Shown: positions 18,509 to 27,889 of the stretch, in pieces | Numbering within the stretch: position 1 is the stretch's first letter | Layout: the number at the start of each line of letters is the position of its first letter | Assembly: GCF_024345475.1 (NCBI RefSeq) | Contig: NZ_JAGQBE010000001.1 | Coordinates: 42,915 to 106,914 of the forward strand | Source: Cyanobium sp. T1B-Tous | Lineage (GTDB): Bacteria > Cyanobacteriota > Cyanobacteriia > PCC-6307 > Cyanobiaceae | DNA: 64,000 bases | Direction of reading: 5' to 3' | Notes under the pieces: model-generated | The model's database searches: none | Told to the model about the DNA's origin: nothing | What the model saw: only the letters and a program-made list of their open reading frames with translations | Program-made: the position numbers and the translations under genes

Positions 18509-19348
18509 CTAGCCCAGGCCCAGGGCGGCCAGCACCTCGGGGGTGCCGAGTTGGTTCAGGTGGGTGGCCGATCCCAGGCCTTGAACCCCGGCCCGGCTCG
18601 GCAGGCTGGAGGCGTCCCGGCCAAGGGCCACGAGGGGCAGGCCGAGCAGCAGGGCCAGTTCGATTGCCACCGGATCACTGGCCAGCACCACATCGGCACT
18701 GGCGATCTGGGCCGCGCGCCCGCGCAACTTGGCGCTGCCGGGCAGGGCTTGCAGGGTTCGCAGGTTGGGCAGCTTGCTGCGGATCGCGGCCGGCAGGGCC
18801 TGCCACTGGTTTGCGGGCCAGTCGCTGGCCTCACCGGAGGGGGCGAGCAGCAGGGCCGGGCCATCGCCGGTGGGTAGGGCCGCCGCGGCCGCCTCCAGAT
18901 CACCCTGGGGCAGGGGCAGCCGGAAGGCGTCGGCATCGAGCCGTACGCCGATCGGCTGGAGGAAGGCCTCCCAGGCCTGGTTGGGCCAGCCGCCCGCCAC
19001 GGGAGTGATCCGCTCGGTGGCGGAAAAGCCAGCGGCGGCCACCCGGGTGGGGATGTGGCTCATCGACAGCATCAGGTCCATCTGCCGGCTGGGCGCCAGG
19101 TTGAGGCACAGCTGGAAATCCGGTTCCCGCACCGATCCCATCAGGTTGGCCCAGTCGGCAAGGGTGGCCTGGTCGTAGGCAAAGGGCATCGCCCGGTTCA
19201 CGCCCGGATGCAGGCTCCAGAGGGGCACGGCGGCCAGCGGGCAGACCACCTGCACCTCGGCCCCTAGCTGGTCGGCCACCGCAGCCACGGCGGCAAAACT
19301 CTGCAGCTGCTGGCTGCTGCCGCCCGGAATCAGAAACAGGGCGCGCAT
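18509..19348 (-). CDS. glycosyltransferase family 9 / heptosyltransferase-like protein
   Basis: A 279-residue protein starting at ATG 19348 with MRALFLIPGGSSQQLQSFAAV, a Rossmann-type first strand. Segments such as CLNLAPSRQMDLMLSMSHIPTRVAAAGF and LLLAPSGEASDWPANQWQAL match the ADP-heptose:LPS heptosyltransferase family. The final ASADVVLASDPVAIELALLLGLPLVALGRD corresponds to the donor-binding region. Donor and acceptor cannot be told, and picocyanobacterial LPS often lacks heptose. Divergent from ispD with a 72-base gap. Confidence 0.75.
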   Translation of the reverse strand: MRALFLIPGGSSQQLQSFAAVAAVADQLGAEVQVVCPLAAVPLWSLHPGVNRAMPFAYDQATLADWANLMGSVREPDFQLCLNLAPSRQMDLMLSMSHIPTRVAAAGFSATERITPVAGGWPNQAWEAFLQPIGVRLDADAFRLPLPQGDLEAAAAALPTGDGPALLLAPSGEASDWPANQWQALPAAIRSKLPNLRTLQALPGSAKLRGRAAQIASADVVLASDPVAIELALLLGLPLVALGRDASSLPSRAGVQGLGSATHLNQLGTPEVLAALGLG

Positions 19349-19420
19349 CGCAAAGGCACGGGATCGGCGGCCTGATTGTATGGATCGAATCCGGTTTGCC
19401 CCGTTTCCCAGGAGTCGCTT

Positions 19421-20101
19421 GTGCATTTGCTGATCGCCGCCGCCGGTAGCGGCCGCCGCATGGGGGCCGAGGGCAACAAGTTGCTGCTGCCGGTGGCGGG
19501 CCGGCCCGTATTGGCCTGGACCCTGGAGGCCGCCCTGGCCTGCCCGGCCATTCATTGGATCGGCATCGTCGGCCAGCCTGTGGATGCGGAGGCGATCGCC
19601 GCGATCGTGGCGGCCGCTGGCCCCGACCGGCCGGTGCACTGGATTCTGGGAGGCGACACCCGTCAGGAGTCGGTGTGCCGCGGGCTGGCGGCCCTGCCGG
19701 CGGAGGCTGCGGGGGTGCTGATCCACGACGGTGCCCGCTGCCTGGTGGAGCCGGCCCTGCTGGAGCGCTGCGCCGCCGCCGTGAACGGGGGCGCCGCGGT
19801 GATTGCCGCCACCCCGGTCACCGACACGATCAAGCAGGTGGATGGCGCGGGCACGATCACCGGCACCCCGGACCGTCGCGGGCTCTGGGCGGCCCAGACC
19901 CCCCAGGGATTCCCCGTGGCCCAGCTGCGCACCGCCCACGCCACGGCCACGGCGGAGGGTTGGAGCGTCACCGATGACGCGGCCCTGTTTGAACGGCTGG
20001 GGCTGCCGGTGCAGGTGCTGGAGGCGCCCCCGTCCAACATCAAGCTCACCACCCGCTTTGATCTCACCGTGGCGGAAGCGGTGTTGGCGGGCCGGCGCTG
20101 A
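19421..20101 (+). CDS. ispD: 2-C-methyl-D-erythritol 4-phosphate cytidylyltransferase
   Basis: A 226-residue enzyme of the MEP isoprenoid pathway that joins methylerythritol phosphate to CTP. GTG 19421 is chosen because CAGGAG lies 8 bases upstream and the protein then opens with [29 protein letters not shown], where the nucleotide-binding loop (AAGSGxRMG...NK) is complete. Further motifs are [19 protein letters not shown] and [13 protein letters not shown], then the substrate-binding [14 protein letters not shown]. An upstream in-frame ATG (19376) would add an unlike tail. Confidence 0.94.
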   Translation: MHLLIAAAGSGRRMGAEGNKLLLPVAGRPVLAWTLEAALACPAIHWIGIVGQPVDAEAIAAIVAAAGPDRPVHWILGGDTRQESVCRGLAALPAEAAGVLIHDGARCLVEPALLERCAAAVNGGAAVIAATPVTDTIKQVDGAGTITGTPDRRGLWAAQTPQGFPVAQLRTAHATATAEGWSVTDDAALFERLGLPVQVLEAPPSNIKLTTRFDLTVAEAVLAGRR

Positions 20102-20114
20102 GCGGCTCGGGCGC

Positions 20115-21068
20115 TCAGCTGGGCAGCACCCGCAGCTGGCCCCGGTCCGCGTCGAGTTCGGCCCAGGCCCCCAGGGGGAGGGCCGCATTGCCGGCGACGT
20201 GGCCGACGGGCAGGCCACTCACCACCGGCACGCCGAGGTCGGCGGTGCGCTCGCGCAGCACCTGCTCGAGGCTGAAGCGATCCAGCTCCTGGTCGGAGGA
20301 CGGCCCCTCAGAGGGCCCGTCCTCCGAGGGCGCGTCGTCGCAGTCGCTGAACTGGCCCAGGCCGATGCCCGCGAGTTGCTGCAGGGCGCCGCTGAGGCGC
20401 CAGTGGGTGAGCATCCGCTCGATCCGGTAGGGGGCCTCGCCCACGTCCTCCAGCACCAGGATCGCGCCGCGCAGATCCGGCAGGTGGGGGGTGCCGAGCA
20501 GGTGGGTGGCCACCGTGAGGTTGGCTGCCAGCAGGGGGCCTGCGGCGGTGCCGCCACTCCAGCCCACCCCCTGGAGGTCGGCCAGGGGTTCGCCGAACAG
20601 CAGCCGTCGCAGCCGCTCCTGGCTCCAGGGCGGCTCGGCGGCCAGGGTGGTGAGCAGGGGGCCGTGGATGGCGCCGCCCTGGCCCTGGGCCAGTTGGGCC
20701 CAGAGCAGGGAGGTGACGTCGGAGAAGCCCAGCAGCCAGCGGTGCGGCAGGCCCAGGGGCTCCTCCAACAGGCGGGCGGCCCCCCAGCCTCCTCGCACGC
20801 AGGCGAGCAGCTCCGCCCCCCGCCGCGCCGCCGCTTCCAGGTCGCCGCGCCGTTCTGGATCGCGGCCGGCCAGGTACCCCCAGCGGCGACCCTGCAGCGG
20901 GGCGGGCTCCACCTGCAGCCCCCAGCCCTCAAGCACGGCGATGCCGGCCTGCAGCCGGGCCTGGGCGTCTTCCCCCAGCAGGGCCGAGCTGGCCGCCACC
21001 AGCTGCACCCGATCCCCGGGCCGCAGCGGCTCGGGCAGGCGGATCGAGCGGCCGAGGGGCTGGCTCAT
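20115..21068 (-). CDS. LD-carboxypeptidase (muramoyltetrapeptide carboxypeptidase)
   Basis: A 317-residue S66-family peptidase that removes the terminal D-Ala from muropeptide tetrapeptides. The glycine-rich VRGGWGAARLL (91-101) and the nucleophile elbow GFSDVT with Ser116 are intact. Later VLVLEDVGEAPYRIERML holds the Glu region, and GLPVGHVAGNAALPLG the catalytic His. Residues about 243-260 (SDCDDAPSEDGPSEGPSS) are an acidic, repetitive insertion encoded by a strong inverted repeat. The stop overlaps nothing downstream. The start overlaps the UbiA gene as ATGA. Confidence 0.9.
   Translation of the reverse strand: MSQPLGRSIRLPEPLRPGDRVQLVAASSALLGEDAQARLQAGIAVLEGWGLQVEPAPLQGRRWGYLAGRDPERRGDLEAAARRGAELLACVRGGWGAARLLEEPLGLPHRWLLGFSDVTSLLWAQLAQGQGGAIHGPLLTTLAAEPPWSQERLRRLLFGEPLADLQGVGWSGGTAAGPLLAANLTVATHLLGTPHLPDLRGAILVLEDVGEAPYRIERMLTHWRLSGALQQLAGIGLGQFSDCDDAPSEDGPSEGPSSDQELDRFSLEQVLRERTADLGVPVVSGLPVGHVAGNAALPLGAWAELDADRGQLRVLPS
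20294..20326. repeat. inverted repeat inside the LD-carboxypeptidase gene
   Basis: Two 15-base arms, CGGAGGACGGCCCCT and AGGGCCCGTCCTCCG, pair with one mismatch around a 3-base loop. The element codes for the acidic SEDGPSEGPSSD stretch, a low-complexity insertion before the last third of the enzyme. It could form a stable hairpin in DNA or mRNA. Confidence 0.75.
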
Positions 21069-21970
21069 GGCAGTTGCCCGAGCACCAGGGCCAGCAGCAA
21101 CAGGCCGCCGAGCTGCACCTGGCGGCTGAAGTGGCGGCCATAGGCGGACCGTGGCAGCTGGGGGCGGCGCAGCAGGGCGGCTTCGCGCTGCATGCCCGCG
21201 GCGGCCAGCAGCATCAGCGGCCAGGTGATCCAGCCGCAGCCCTGCAGGCCGGCGGCCAGAATCAGGGCTAGGGCGGCCAGGCCGTAGCTCACGCCCACCG
21301 CCAGAGGGGCCTGCTGGCCCAAGCTGAGGGCACTGCTGCGCACCCCGATCGCCCGGTCGTCGTCCCGGTCGGCCATGGCGTACACCGTGTCAAAGCCGAA
21401 GGTCCACAGCAGGGTGGCCAGCCACACCAGGGCCAGGGGCCAGCCGCCGGCCAGGGAGCCCGTGGCGGCGGCCCAGGGAATCAGCACGGCGAAGCCCCAG
21501 CACAGCGCCAGCACCAGCTGGGGGTAGCCGAACCAGCGCTTGGCGGAGGGATAGAGCAGCACCGGCGGCAGGGCCGCGAGCGCCAGCAGCAGGCAGAGGC
21601 TGCGGCTGCTGGCCGGCAGGCCTCCCATCAACACCAGCAGCACCGCCAGGGCCAGCAGCAGGGCCAGCACCAGCAACGCCGTGGCTTCCCCCACCCCGAC
21701 ACGGCCATCGGCGATGGGCCGGCTGCGGGTGCGCTCCACCAGGGGGTCGATGCGGCGGTCCCAGAGGTCGTTGGCGATGCAGCCCGCCGCACTCACGGCC
21801 AGCCCTCCCAGCACGATCAGCCCCACCAGCAGCGCTGGAGGCGGGGCATTGGGGGTGAGCCAGAGGCTCCAGCCGGCGGGAATCAGCAGGATCAGACGGC
21901 CACTGGGCTTGTGCCAGCGCACCAGTTCGAGCCAGGCGCCCAACTTGGCGCCGATCGCGGAGTTGGCCAT
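21065..21970 (-). CDS. 4-hydroxybenzoate polyprenyltransferase (UbiA family)
   Basis: A 301-residue membrane prenyltransferase. The first Asp-rich motif is NDLWDRRIDPLVERTRSRP (about 68-86), and the second is YAMADRDDDRAIGVRSSAL (about 192-210). About eight hydrophobic helices. The N-terminal LVRWHKPSGRLILLIPAGWSLW is typical of UbiA. In cyanobacteria the homologue prenylates 4-hydroxybenzoate in plastoquinone synthesis (family knowledge). ATGA overlap with the LD-carboxypeptidase start, so one operon. Divergent from ppx/gppA. Confidence 0.9.
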   Translation of the reverse strand: MANSAIGAKLGAWLELVRWHKPSGRLILLIPAGWSLWLTPNAPPPALLVGLIVLGGLAVSAAGCIANDLWDRRIDPLVERTRSRPIADGRVGVGEATALLVLALLLALAVLLVLMGGLPASSRSLCLLLALAALPPVLLYPSAKRWFGYPQLVLALCWGFAVLIPWAAATGSLAGGWPLALVWLATLLWTFGFDTVYAMADRDDDRAIGVRSSALSLGQQAPLAVGVSYGLAALALILAAGLQGCGWITWPLMLLAAAGMQREAALLRRPQLPRSAYGRHFSRQVQLGGLLLLALVLGQLP

Positions 21971-22060
21971 GCCCCCATTCCGTTGCGGCGAACCCTAGGT
22001 GTCCCGCCTGCCAGGACCACGGATGGCAAAGTGGCGCCCCAGCGGCTGCTGCCGAGCTTG

Positions 22061-23671
22061 ATGGTCCAGGCCCCCACCCTCACGCAGGCCGGCCGGCGCC
22101 GGGTGGCCGCGATCGATATCGGCACCAATTCGATTCACCTGCTGGTGGCGGAGGTGGATCCAGAGCTGTGCAGCTTCTCGGTGGTGCTCGCCGAGAAGGC
22201 CACCACCCGGTTGGGGGAACGGGATCCCCACACCGGCGAACTCAGTGCCGAGGCGATCGAGCGCGCCTTCCGCACCCTCCGCCACGACCGCGATCTGGCC
22301 CTCAGCCATGGCGTGGAGCAGATCGTCACCGCGGCCACCAGCGCCGTGCGGGAAGCCCCCAACGGTCGTGACTTTCTGGTGGCCCTGCAGGAGCAGCTCG
22401 ATCTGGATGTGGATCTGGTGAGCGGCCCGGAGGAGGCCCGGCTGATCTACCTGGGCGTGCTCTCCGGCATGGCCTTCGGTGACCAGCCCCACCTGATCAT
22501 CGACATCGGCGGCGGCTCGACGGAACTGGTGCTGGCCGATGGCCGGGATGGCCGCTCCTTCAGCAGCACCCGCATCGGTGCGGTGCGGCTCCAGCGGGAG
22601 TTCTGCCAACAAGACCCCCTGTCGGCTGACCGCCGTTCCTTTCTTCAGGCCTACATCCAGGGGGCCCTCGACCCCGCCGTGGCCGAGGTGAAGGCGGCGT
22701 TGCGCCCGGGGGAACAGCCGCTGATGGTGGGTACGAGCGGCACGGCCATGGCCCTGGCGGCTTTGGCGGCGGCGGAGGATCCCAAACCTCCGCTCAAGCT
22801 GCAGGGCTACCGGCTCAGCCGGGAGCGTGTTGACCAGCTCACCGCCCGGCTGCTGGCCATGAGCCCGGAGCAGCGTCGCGCCCTGCCCGCCATCAACGAC
22901 CGGCGTGCGGAAATCATCGTGCCCGGGGCCCTGATCCTGCAGACCGCCATGGCCATGCTCCAGGTGCGGGAGTTGGTGGTGTGTGACCGGGCCCTGCGGG
23001 AGGGCCTGATCGTGGACTGGATGCTGCGCAACGGGCTGCTCGGCGATCGCTTTGCCTTCCAGAGCACGATCCGCCAGCGCACGGTGCTGCACCTGGCCCA
23101 GAGTTTCGGCGTTGATCGGGCCCGGGCCGATCGGGTGGCGGTCCACGCCCTCAGCCTTTACGACCAGTCCCGCGGCCTGCTGCACCACGACGACGGCCCC
23201 GGGCGGGAGTTGCTCTGGGCTGCTGCCCAGCTCCACACCTGCGGCAAGAGCATCAACATTTCGGCGTACCACAAGCACAGCTGGTATCTGATCCGCCACG
23301 GCGAGCTGCTGGGCTACTCCGAGGCGGAACACCGGATGGTGGCCGCCATCGGCAGGTACCACCGGCGCAGCCTGCCGAAGAAGCGCCATGAGTCCTGGCA
23401 GCTGATCGAAGATCGCGACCAGCGCCGCACGGTGGCGTCGATGGCGCTGTTGCTGCGCCTGGCGGCGGCCCTGGATCGCCGGCCCGCCGCCGTGATCGCC
23501 GGCTTGCGGGTGCAGTCCCTCTCCGGTGCGGTCAGCATTGCCCTCGAGCCGGCAGCGCCGCCGCCGGGCCAACCCGAGATGGATCTCAGCCTGGAGCGCT
23601 GGAGCCTGCGCTCCTGCGGGTCCGTGGTGCAGGAGGCCTGCGGCCTTGGGCTCAGGGTGCCGGAGCCTTGA
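22061..23671 (+). CDS. ppx: Ppx/GppA exopolyphosphatase family protein
   Basis: A 536-residue phosphatase that hydrolyses polyphosphate or pppGpp. ATG 22061 gives MVQAPTLTQAGRRRVAAIDIGTNSIHLLVAEV, where the actin-like phosphate-1 motif AIDIGTNS is at residues about 17-24. An ATPase-fold second motif IIDIGGGSTELVLA follows near 147. The C-terminal half contains an HD-like helical domain (QLHTCGKSINISAYHKHSWYLIR, AEHRMVAAIGRYHRR). Overlaps the 3' end of the RodZ-like gene by 20 bases on the other strand. Confidence 0.92.
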   Translation: MVQAPTLTQAGRRRVAAIDIGTNSIHLLVAEVDPELCSFSVVLAEKATTRLGERDPHTGELSAEAIERAFRTLRHDRDLALSHGVEQIVTAATSAVREAPNGRDFLVALQEQLDLDVDLVSGPEEARLIYLGVLSGMAFGDQPHLIIDIGGGSTELVLADGRDGRSFSSTRIGAVRLQREFCQQDPLSADRRSFLQAYIQGALDPAVAEVKAALRPGEQPLMVGTSGTAMALAALAAAEDPKPPLKLQGYRLSRERVDQLTARLLAMSPEQRRALPAINDRRAEIIVPGALILQTAMAMLQVRELVVCDRALREGLIVDWMLRNGLLGDRFAFQSTIRQRTVLHLAQSFGVDRARADRVAVHALSLYDQSRGLLHHDDGPGRELLWAAAQLHTCGKSINISAYHKHSWYLIRHGELLGYSEAEHRMVAAIGRYHRRSLPKKRHESWQLIEDRDQRRTVASMALLLRLAAALDRRPAAVIAGLRVQSLSGAVSIALEPAAPPPGQPEMDLSLERWSLRSCGSVVQEACGLGLRVPEP

Positions 23672-24482
23672 AGCGGCGCCAGCGCACCTGATCGATCGGG
23701 CCCAGGGATTGGGCTGGTCCGGAACCGATCTGGGCCTGCACCAGGTCGGGCCGGCCAGCGAGAACCACCAGCCCCCCGCCTAGGGGGAAGGGCCGCTCAC
23801 CCTGGAAGGTGCCCCGGAACAGGGTGGTGCCCGTTTCTGTCTTCACTTCCAGCCAGCTGGGCTGGCGGCTGCGCAACAGCAGCTGGTCGGTCTGGCCAGG
23901 GGTTGGGCGGGGGCTGGGAGCCGCTGCCGGGGAGGGCGTGGGGGGTGCCTTGAGAGCTGCCTTGGGGGAGGCTGCCTTGGTGGAAGGGGCCTTGGGGGCG
24001 GCAGCGGGCTGGGCTTGGCGGGCCTGCTGCCGTTGCCACTGCAGGTGTTGCCACTGCTGCCAGCCGGCGTTGCCGCCGCCAATGATGGCCGCCAGAACGC
24101 CTGCCGCTAGGGCGATCTGGCCCATGGTCTGCAGGGGGATGTTGCCGGTCTGGCCCAGCGAACGCACTTTGGGGCGGGGGGAGAGTTCGCCCACCTTCAC
24201 GGGGTTGGCCTGGAAGGCGCCGCAGTCCCGCAAGGCCTGAAGCGGGCCGTTGACATCAATGGCCAGGCTGTTGGCCACCCGCCGGGCCTGGGCGATCACG
24301 AAAACCGGCTCCGGCAGGCGGCCGGCATCGCCCGCTTCCAGAGCCTGCAGCTGTTCCTGCCCCATGTTGAGGCGGTTGGCCAGCTCGCCGAGGCCCACGC
24401 CCTGAGCTTCTCGTCCCTGGCGGAGCGCCTGGCCTAGGGCTCGCAGGGCGGGGATGGGCTCGGGGATGGGGGAGTCCGACAC
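23652..24482 (-). CDS. RodZ-like HTH membrane protein with DUF4115 domain
   Basis: A 276-residue protein. Residues about 12-70 form a Xre/HTH_25-type domain (ALGQALRQGREAQGVGLGELANRLNM). A short hydrophobic helix lies near 122-138 (IALAAGVLAAIIGGG). A long Ala/Pro/Lys linker leads to a C-terminal beta-rich segment (DQLLLRSRQPSWLEVKTETG...LFRGTFQGERPFPL), which is the DUF4115 pattern. This order matches RodZ, the MreB-associated cell-shape protein. Membrane helix prediction is weaker than usual. Lies between ppx and tRNA-Val. Confidence 0.78.
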   Translation of the reverse strand: MSDSPIPEPIPALRALGQALRQGREAQGVGLGELANRLNMGQEQLQALEAGDAGRLPEPVFVIAQARRVANSLAIDVNGPLQALRDCGAFQANPVKVGELSPRPKVRSLGQTGNIPLQTMGQIALAAGVLAAIIGGGNAGWQQWQHLQWQRQQARQAQPAAAPKAPSTKAASPKAALKAPPTPSPAAAPSPRPTPGQTDQLLLRSRQPSWLEVKTETGTTLFRGTFQGERPFPLGGGLVVLAGRPDLVQAQIGSGPAQSLGPIDQVRWRRFKAPAP

Positions 24483-24645
24483 CGGATCGGCGAAGCCAGA
24501 AGCTGAATCTGGCCATTCTGCCGGGAAAAGGCCGGCCCGCCAGCCGGCTCCTGGGTGGGCCCTGGTCGGACCGGTGGCAGACCCTGAAACACCAGTGCTG
24601 GCCTGGCTGATGCCAGAACGGCTGGTTGATTTCAGCCAGTGAAGA

Positions 24646-24717
<72 letters not shown>

Positions 24718-24786
24718 GCACCCAAGGAGCTTAAAACACGGCCGGCGGCCCATCCGCCACCATGGGGGCAGAACCAGTCCCACCGT

Positions 24787-26277
24787 GTGAGCGCGACCCC
24801 CGACACCCCGGCCCCCGATCCCGCGCCCATCCATCCAGCGCAGCTCGACCCCCCATCCCAGGACGTGGATGTGTTGATCGTGGGGGGTGGGGTGTGTGGC
24901 ACCGCGCTGCTGTTTGAGCTGGCCCGCTACACCGATGTGGGGCGGATCCTGCTAGTGGAGCGCTACGACGCCCTAGCCCGGGTGAATTCCAAGGCCACCA
25001 ACAACAGCCAGACGATCCACTGCGGCGACATCGAGACCAACTACACCCTGGAGAAGGCGGTGCGGGTGAAGCGCACGGCCGAAATGATCGTGCACTACGC
25101 CGATCTGCTCGATCCAGCCACCCGCGATCGCTGCGTGTTCCGGACCCCGAAAATGGTGCTCGGCGTGGGGGAGAAGGAGTGTGCCTTCCTGCGGGAGCGC
25201 TTTGCGCGCTTCTCGCCCCATTTCCCGGCGATGGAACTGCTCGATCAGGAACAGATCGCTGAGTGGGAACCCCAGGTGGCCCTGCTCAACGGCCAGCCCC
25301 GTCCGGAAGAGCTGGTGGCCATCGGTATCCGCCGCACCTACACCGCCGTGGATTACGAGGAGCTTTCGGCCTCGTTTGTGGCCCAGGCGGAGGCCGCCGT
25401 GGCTGGCACCGACCGCCAGCTCACCGTGCAGCTCGGCACCAGCGTGGGCACCATCACCCCCGAGGGAGATGCCTTTCGGGTTGCGCTGGCTCCCACCCCC
25501 GGTTGCTCCAGCGCCGCCGGTGAAGTGGCGCGCAGCGTGCGGGCCCGCCACGTGGTGGTGAACGCCGGTGCCCACAGCCTGCTGATGGCCCAGCGCATGG
25601 GCTATGGGCTCGAGTATTCCTGCCTGCCGGTGGCCGGCAGCTTCTACTTCACCCCCGACCTGCTCCAGGGCAAGGTGTACACGGTGCAGAACGACAAGCT
25701 GCCCTTCGCCGCCATCCACGGCGACCCGGACGTGCGGGCCCCCGGCAAGACCCGCTTCGGTCCCACCGCCCTGCTGCTGCCGCTGCTGGAGCGCTACAAG
25801 CCGGCTTCCTTCTGGGAATTTCTGAAGGTGCTGCGGCTCGACTGGGCCGTGCTGTCCGTGTTCTGGCAGCTGTTCCGCATCGCCGACATCCGCAACTACA
25901 TCCTCAAGAACCTGCTGTTCGAGGTGCCCTGGTTGCGGCGGCGCCTGTTTCTGGCTGATGCCCGCAAGATTGTGCCCGGCATGCAGCTCCGTGATCTCAG
26001 CTTCGCCGAGGGCTATGGCGGGGTGCGCCCCCAGCTGATCGACAAGATCAACCGCAAGCTGATGCTGGGTGAAGCCAGCATTGCGGCCTGTCCAGGCCTG
26101 GTGTTCAACGTCACGCCGTCACCGGGGGGCACCTGCTGCCTGGGCAATGGAGCTCGGGATGTGGAGGCGATCGTGGAGCGCCTGGGCTGCCGTTTTGATC
26201 GCGACCGGCTGGCCCGGGAGCTCTATGGAGACGCCGCCTCAGGCGCCGCCCCGGAACAGGTGGTTGTGGCTGGCTGA
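24787..26277 (+). CDS. FAD-dependent oxidoreductase, malate:quinone-oxidoreductase-like
   Basis: A 496-residue flavoprotein starting with GTG 24787. The dinucleotide-binding motif DVLIVGGGVCGTALLFELAR is at about 27-46, followed by VERYDALARVNSKATNNSQTIHCGDIETNY. That S-x-x-x-N-N-S-Q-T-x-H stretch is the signature of the malate:quinone oxidoreductase/2-hydroxyglutarate oxidase group. C-terminal SPGGTCCLGNGARDVEAIVE provides the second FAD contact. The precise substrate is not fixed by sequence. It ends inside the 3' end of cobM on the opposite strand. Confidence 0.75.
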   Translation: MSATPDTPAPDPAPIHPAQLDPPSQDVDVLIVGGGVCGTALLFELARYTDVGRILLVERYDALARVNSKATNNSQTIHCGDIETNYTLEKAVRVKRTAEMIVHYADLLDPATRDRCVFRTPKMVLGVGEKECAFLRERFARFSPHFPAMELLDQEQIAEWEPQVALLNGQPRPEELVAIGIRRTYTAVDYEELSASFVAQAEAAVAGTDRQLTVQLGTSVGTITPEGDAFRVALAPTPGCSSAAGEVARSVRARHVVVNAGAHSLLMAQRMGYGLEYSCLPVAGSFYFTPDLLQGKVYTVQNDKLPFAAIHGDPDVRAPGKTRFGPTALLLPLLERYKPASFWEFLKVLRLDWAVLSVFWQLFRIADIRNYILKNLLFEVPWLRRRLFLADARKIVPGMQLRDLSFAEGYGGVRPQLIDKINRKLMLGEASIAACPGLVFNVTPSPGGTCCLGNGARDVEAIVERLGCRFDRDRLARELYGDAASGAAPEQVVVAG

Positions 26278-27036
26278 GTAGAGCTTGGAGCGGGCCTCTT
26301 CCGGTGCGGCCAGGGCCGGACTCACCACGTACAGGGTGGTGCGGATCAGGGACCGCTCGCGGCTCACCTGGGCCATCTGAGCCAGGGGAACGACGCTGAG
26401 CCACTGGTCAGGCCAGCTCACCCGGTAGCCGATTGCCACGGGGGTGTCGGCGGGGTAGTGGCGCAGCAGCTCGGCCTGCACCTCATCCACGTGCCGAGCA
26501 CTGAGGTAGAGGCAGAGGGAGGCCCGCAGGGCTGCCAACCGCTCCAGGGCTTCCCGTTCGGGTACGCCGGTGCGGCCACCGGCCCGGCCCAGCACGATGG
26601 TCTGCACCAGGCCGGGGATGGTGAGTTCGCTCTGCAGGGCCGAGGCGGCGGCCTGGTAGGCACTCAGGCCCGGCACCACCTCCACGCCGATGCCCGCATC
26701 GGCCAGGCGGCAGATCTGTTCGGCGATGGCGCCGTAGAGGCAGGGGTCGCCGTCGTGGAGACGCACGACGGTCTTGCCGGCCCTGGCCCGATCCAGCACC
26801 ACCTCCATCACCTGCTCCAGGGTGAGGGTGCTGGTGCGCACCTGCTCACAGCCCTCGGGGGCCAGGGCTGCGATCTGGGGATTGACGAGGGAATCGGTCC
26901 ACACCAGAACGTCTGCCTGCTCGATCATCCGGGCTGCCCGCAAGGTGAGCAGGTCGGGGGCACCGGGGCCGGCACCGACAATCCACACCGGTTTGGGGGT
27001 CAGGCCGGGATCAGCGGCGGCGGGTGAGGCGGTCAA
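26239..27036 (-). CDS. cobM: precorrin-4 C11-methyltransferase
   Basis: A tetrapyrrole methylase that transfers a methyl from S-adenosylmethionine to C-11 of precorrin-4 in corrin synthesis. Motifs: [22 protein letters not shown] (start of domain), [55 protein letters not shown] and [16 protein letters not shown] use TTG 27036 (265 aa) because GGAG lies 7 bases upstream and it overlaps the lgt stop as TTGA. A GTG at 27087 would extend the protein 17 residues into lgt. Its end overlaps the flavoprotein gene by 39 bases. Confidence 0.9.
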   Translation of the reverse strand: MTASPAAADPGLTPKPVWIVGAGPGAPDLLTLRAARMIEQADVLVWTDSLVNPQIAALAPEGCEQVRTSTLTLEQVMEVVLDRARAGKTVVRLHDGDPCLYGAIAEQICRLADAGIGVEVVPGLSAYQAAASALQSELTIPGLVQTIVLGRAGGRTGVPEREALERLAALRASLCLYLSARHVDEVQAELLRHYPADTPVAIGYRVSWPDQWLSVVPLAQMAQVSRERSLIRTTLYVVSPALAAPEEARSKLYSASHNHLFRGGA

Positions 27037-27884
27037 ATGGACACTCCACTGGGGTCGGGAAAGGGACGGCGGCGGCGGTAGAGCCACCAGAGCCCGGCAG
27101 CGCCGAGGCCGATCAGCACGAGGCTCACCAGCTGGGCCATGCGCAGGCCGCCCTCGCAGAAGGGGGGATTGGCCAGCAGGCAGAGGGGATCGAGCCGCAG
27201 GCCCTCAATCCACACCCGTCCGCTGCTGTAGGCCATCAGATACACGCAACTCAGGGCCCCGGGGAGCAGCTGGATGCGGCCGCGGCTGGCTTGGCGAAAC
27301 AGCACCAGCAGGAGGAGGCACACCCCGAGGTTCCACACCGACTCGTAGAGGAAGGTGGGGTGGAAGTGGGCCTGATCGAGGAATTCCACCGGCCGCTGGG
27401 CCACCGGGATGAAGAGTTTCCAGGGCAAATCCGTGGGCCGGCCGAAGGCCTCGGAGTTGAAGAAGTTGCCCCAGCGGCCGATGGCCTGACCGAGGGCCAC
27501 GGCCGGAACCAGCACATCGAGCAGGGGCCAGAAGGGCTGGCGCCGCCAGCGGCAGAAGAGCACGGTGGCGAGGGTGCCCCCCAACAGGGCGCCGTGGATG
27601 GCGATGCCACCGCGCCAGATGGCGATCGCATCCAGCCAGTTGCCGGAATACTGGCGCCATTCCAGAGCGACGTAATAGAGCCGGGCGCCGATCACCGCCC
27701 CCAGCACCAGCACGGGCAACAGGTCGGCGATCAGGCCGGGCTCGATGCCGCGGGCCCGGCCGAGGCGGGTGGCCAGGCTGAGCCCCAGCAGCACGGCCAC
27801 GGCGATCAGCAGGCCATACCACCGCAAGGCAACGGGGCCCAGCTGGAAAACCAGGGGCCCCGGAGAGGTGAAGGTGGCAAGCAC
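27033..27884 (-). CDS. lgt: prolipoprotein diacylglyceryl transferase
   Basis: A 283-residue membrane enzyme that moves diacylglycerol from phosphatidylglycerol to the lipobox Cys of prolipoproteins. Typical motifs are [29 protein letters not shown] and the signature [20 protein letters not shown] with the key Arg and Asn. The late [13 protein letters not shown] is also conserved. Seven hydrophobic helices. GTG start, 5 bases after the petA stop, so co-transcribed with petC-petA. At least two likely lipoproteins in this window would be substrates. Confidence 0.95.
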   Translation of the reverse strand: MLATFTSPGPLVFQLGPVALRWYGLLIAVAVLLGLSLATRLGRARGIEPGLIADLLPVLVLGAVIGARLYYVALEWRQYSGNWLDAIAIWRGGIAIHGALLGGTLATVLFCRWRRQPFWPLLDVLVPAVALGQAIGRWGNFFNSEAFGRPTDLPWKLFIPVAQRPVEFLDQAHFHPTFLYESVWNLGVCLLLLVLFRQASRGRIQLLPGALSCVYLMAYSSGRVWIEGLRLDPLCLLANPPFCEGGLRMAQLVSLVLIGLGAAGLWWLYRRRRPFPDPSGVSI

Positions 27885-27889
27885 GCTGC

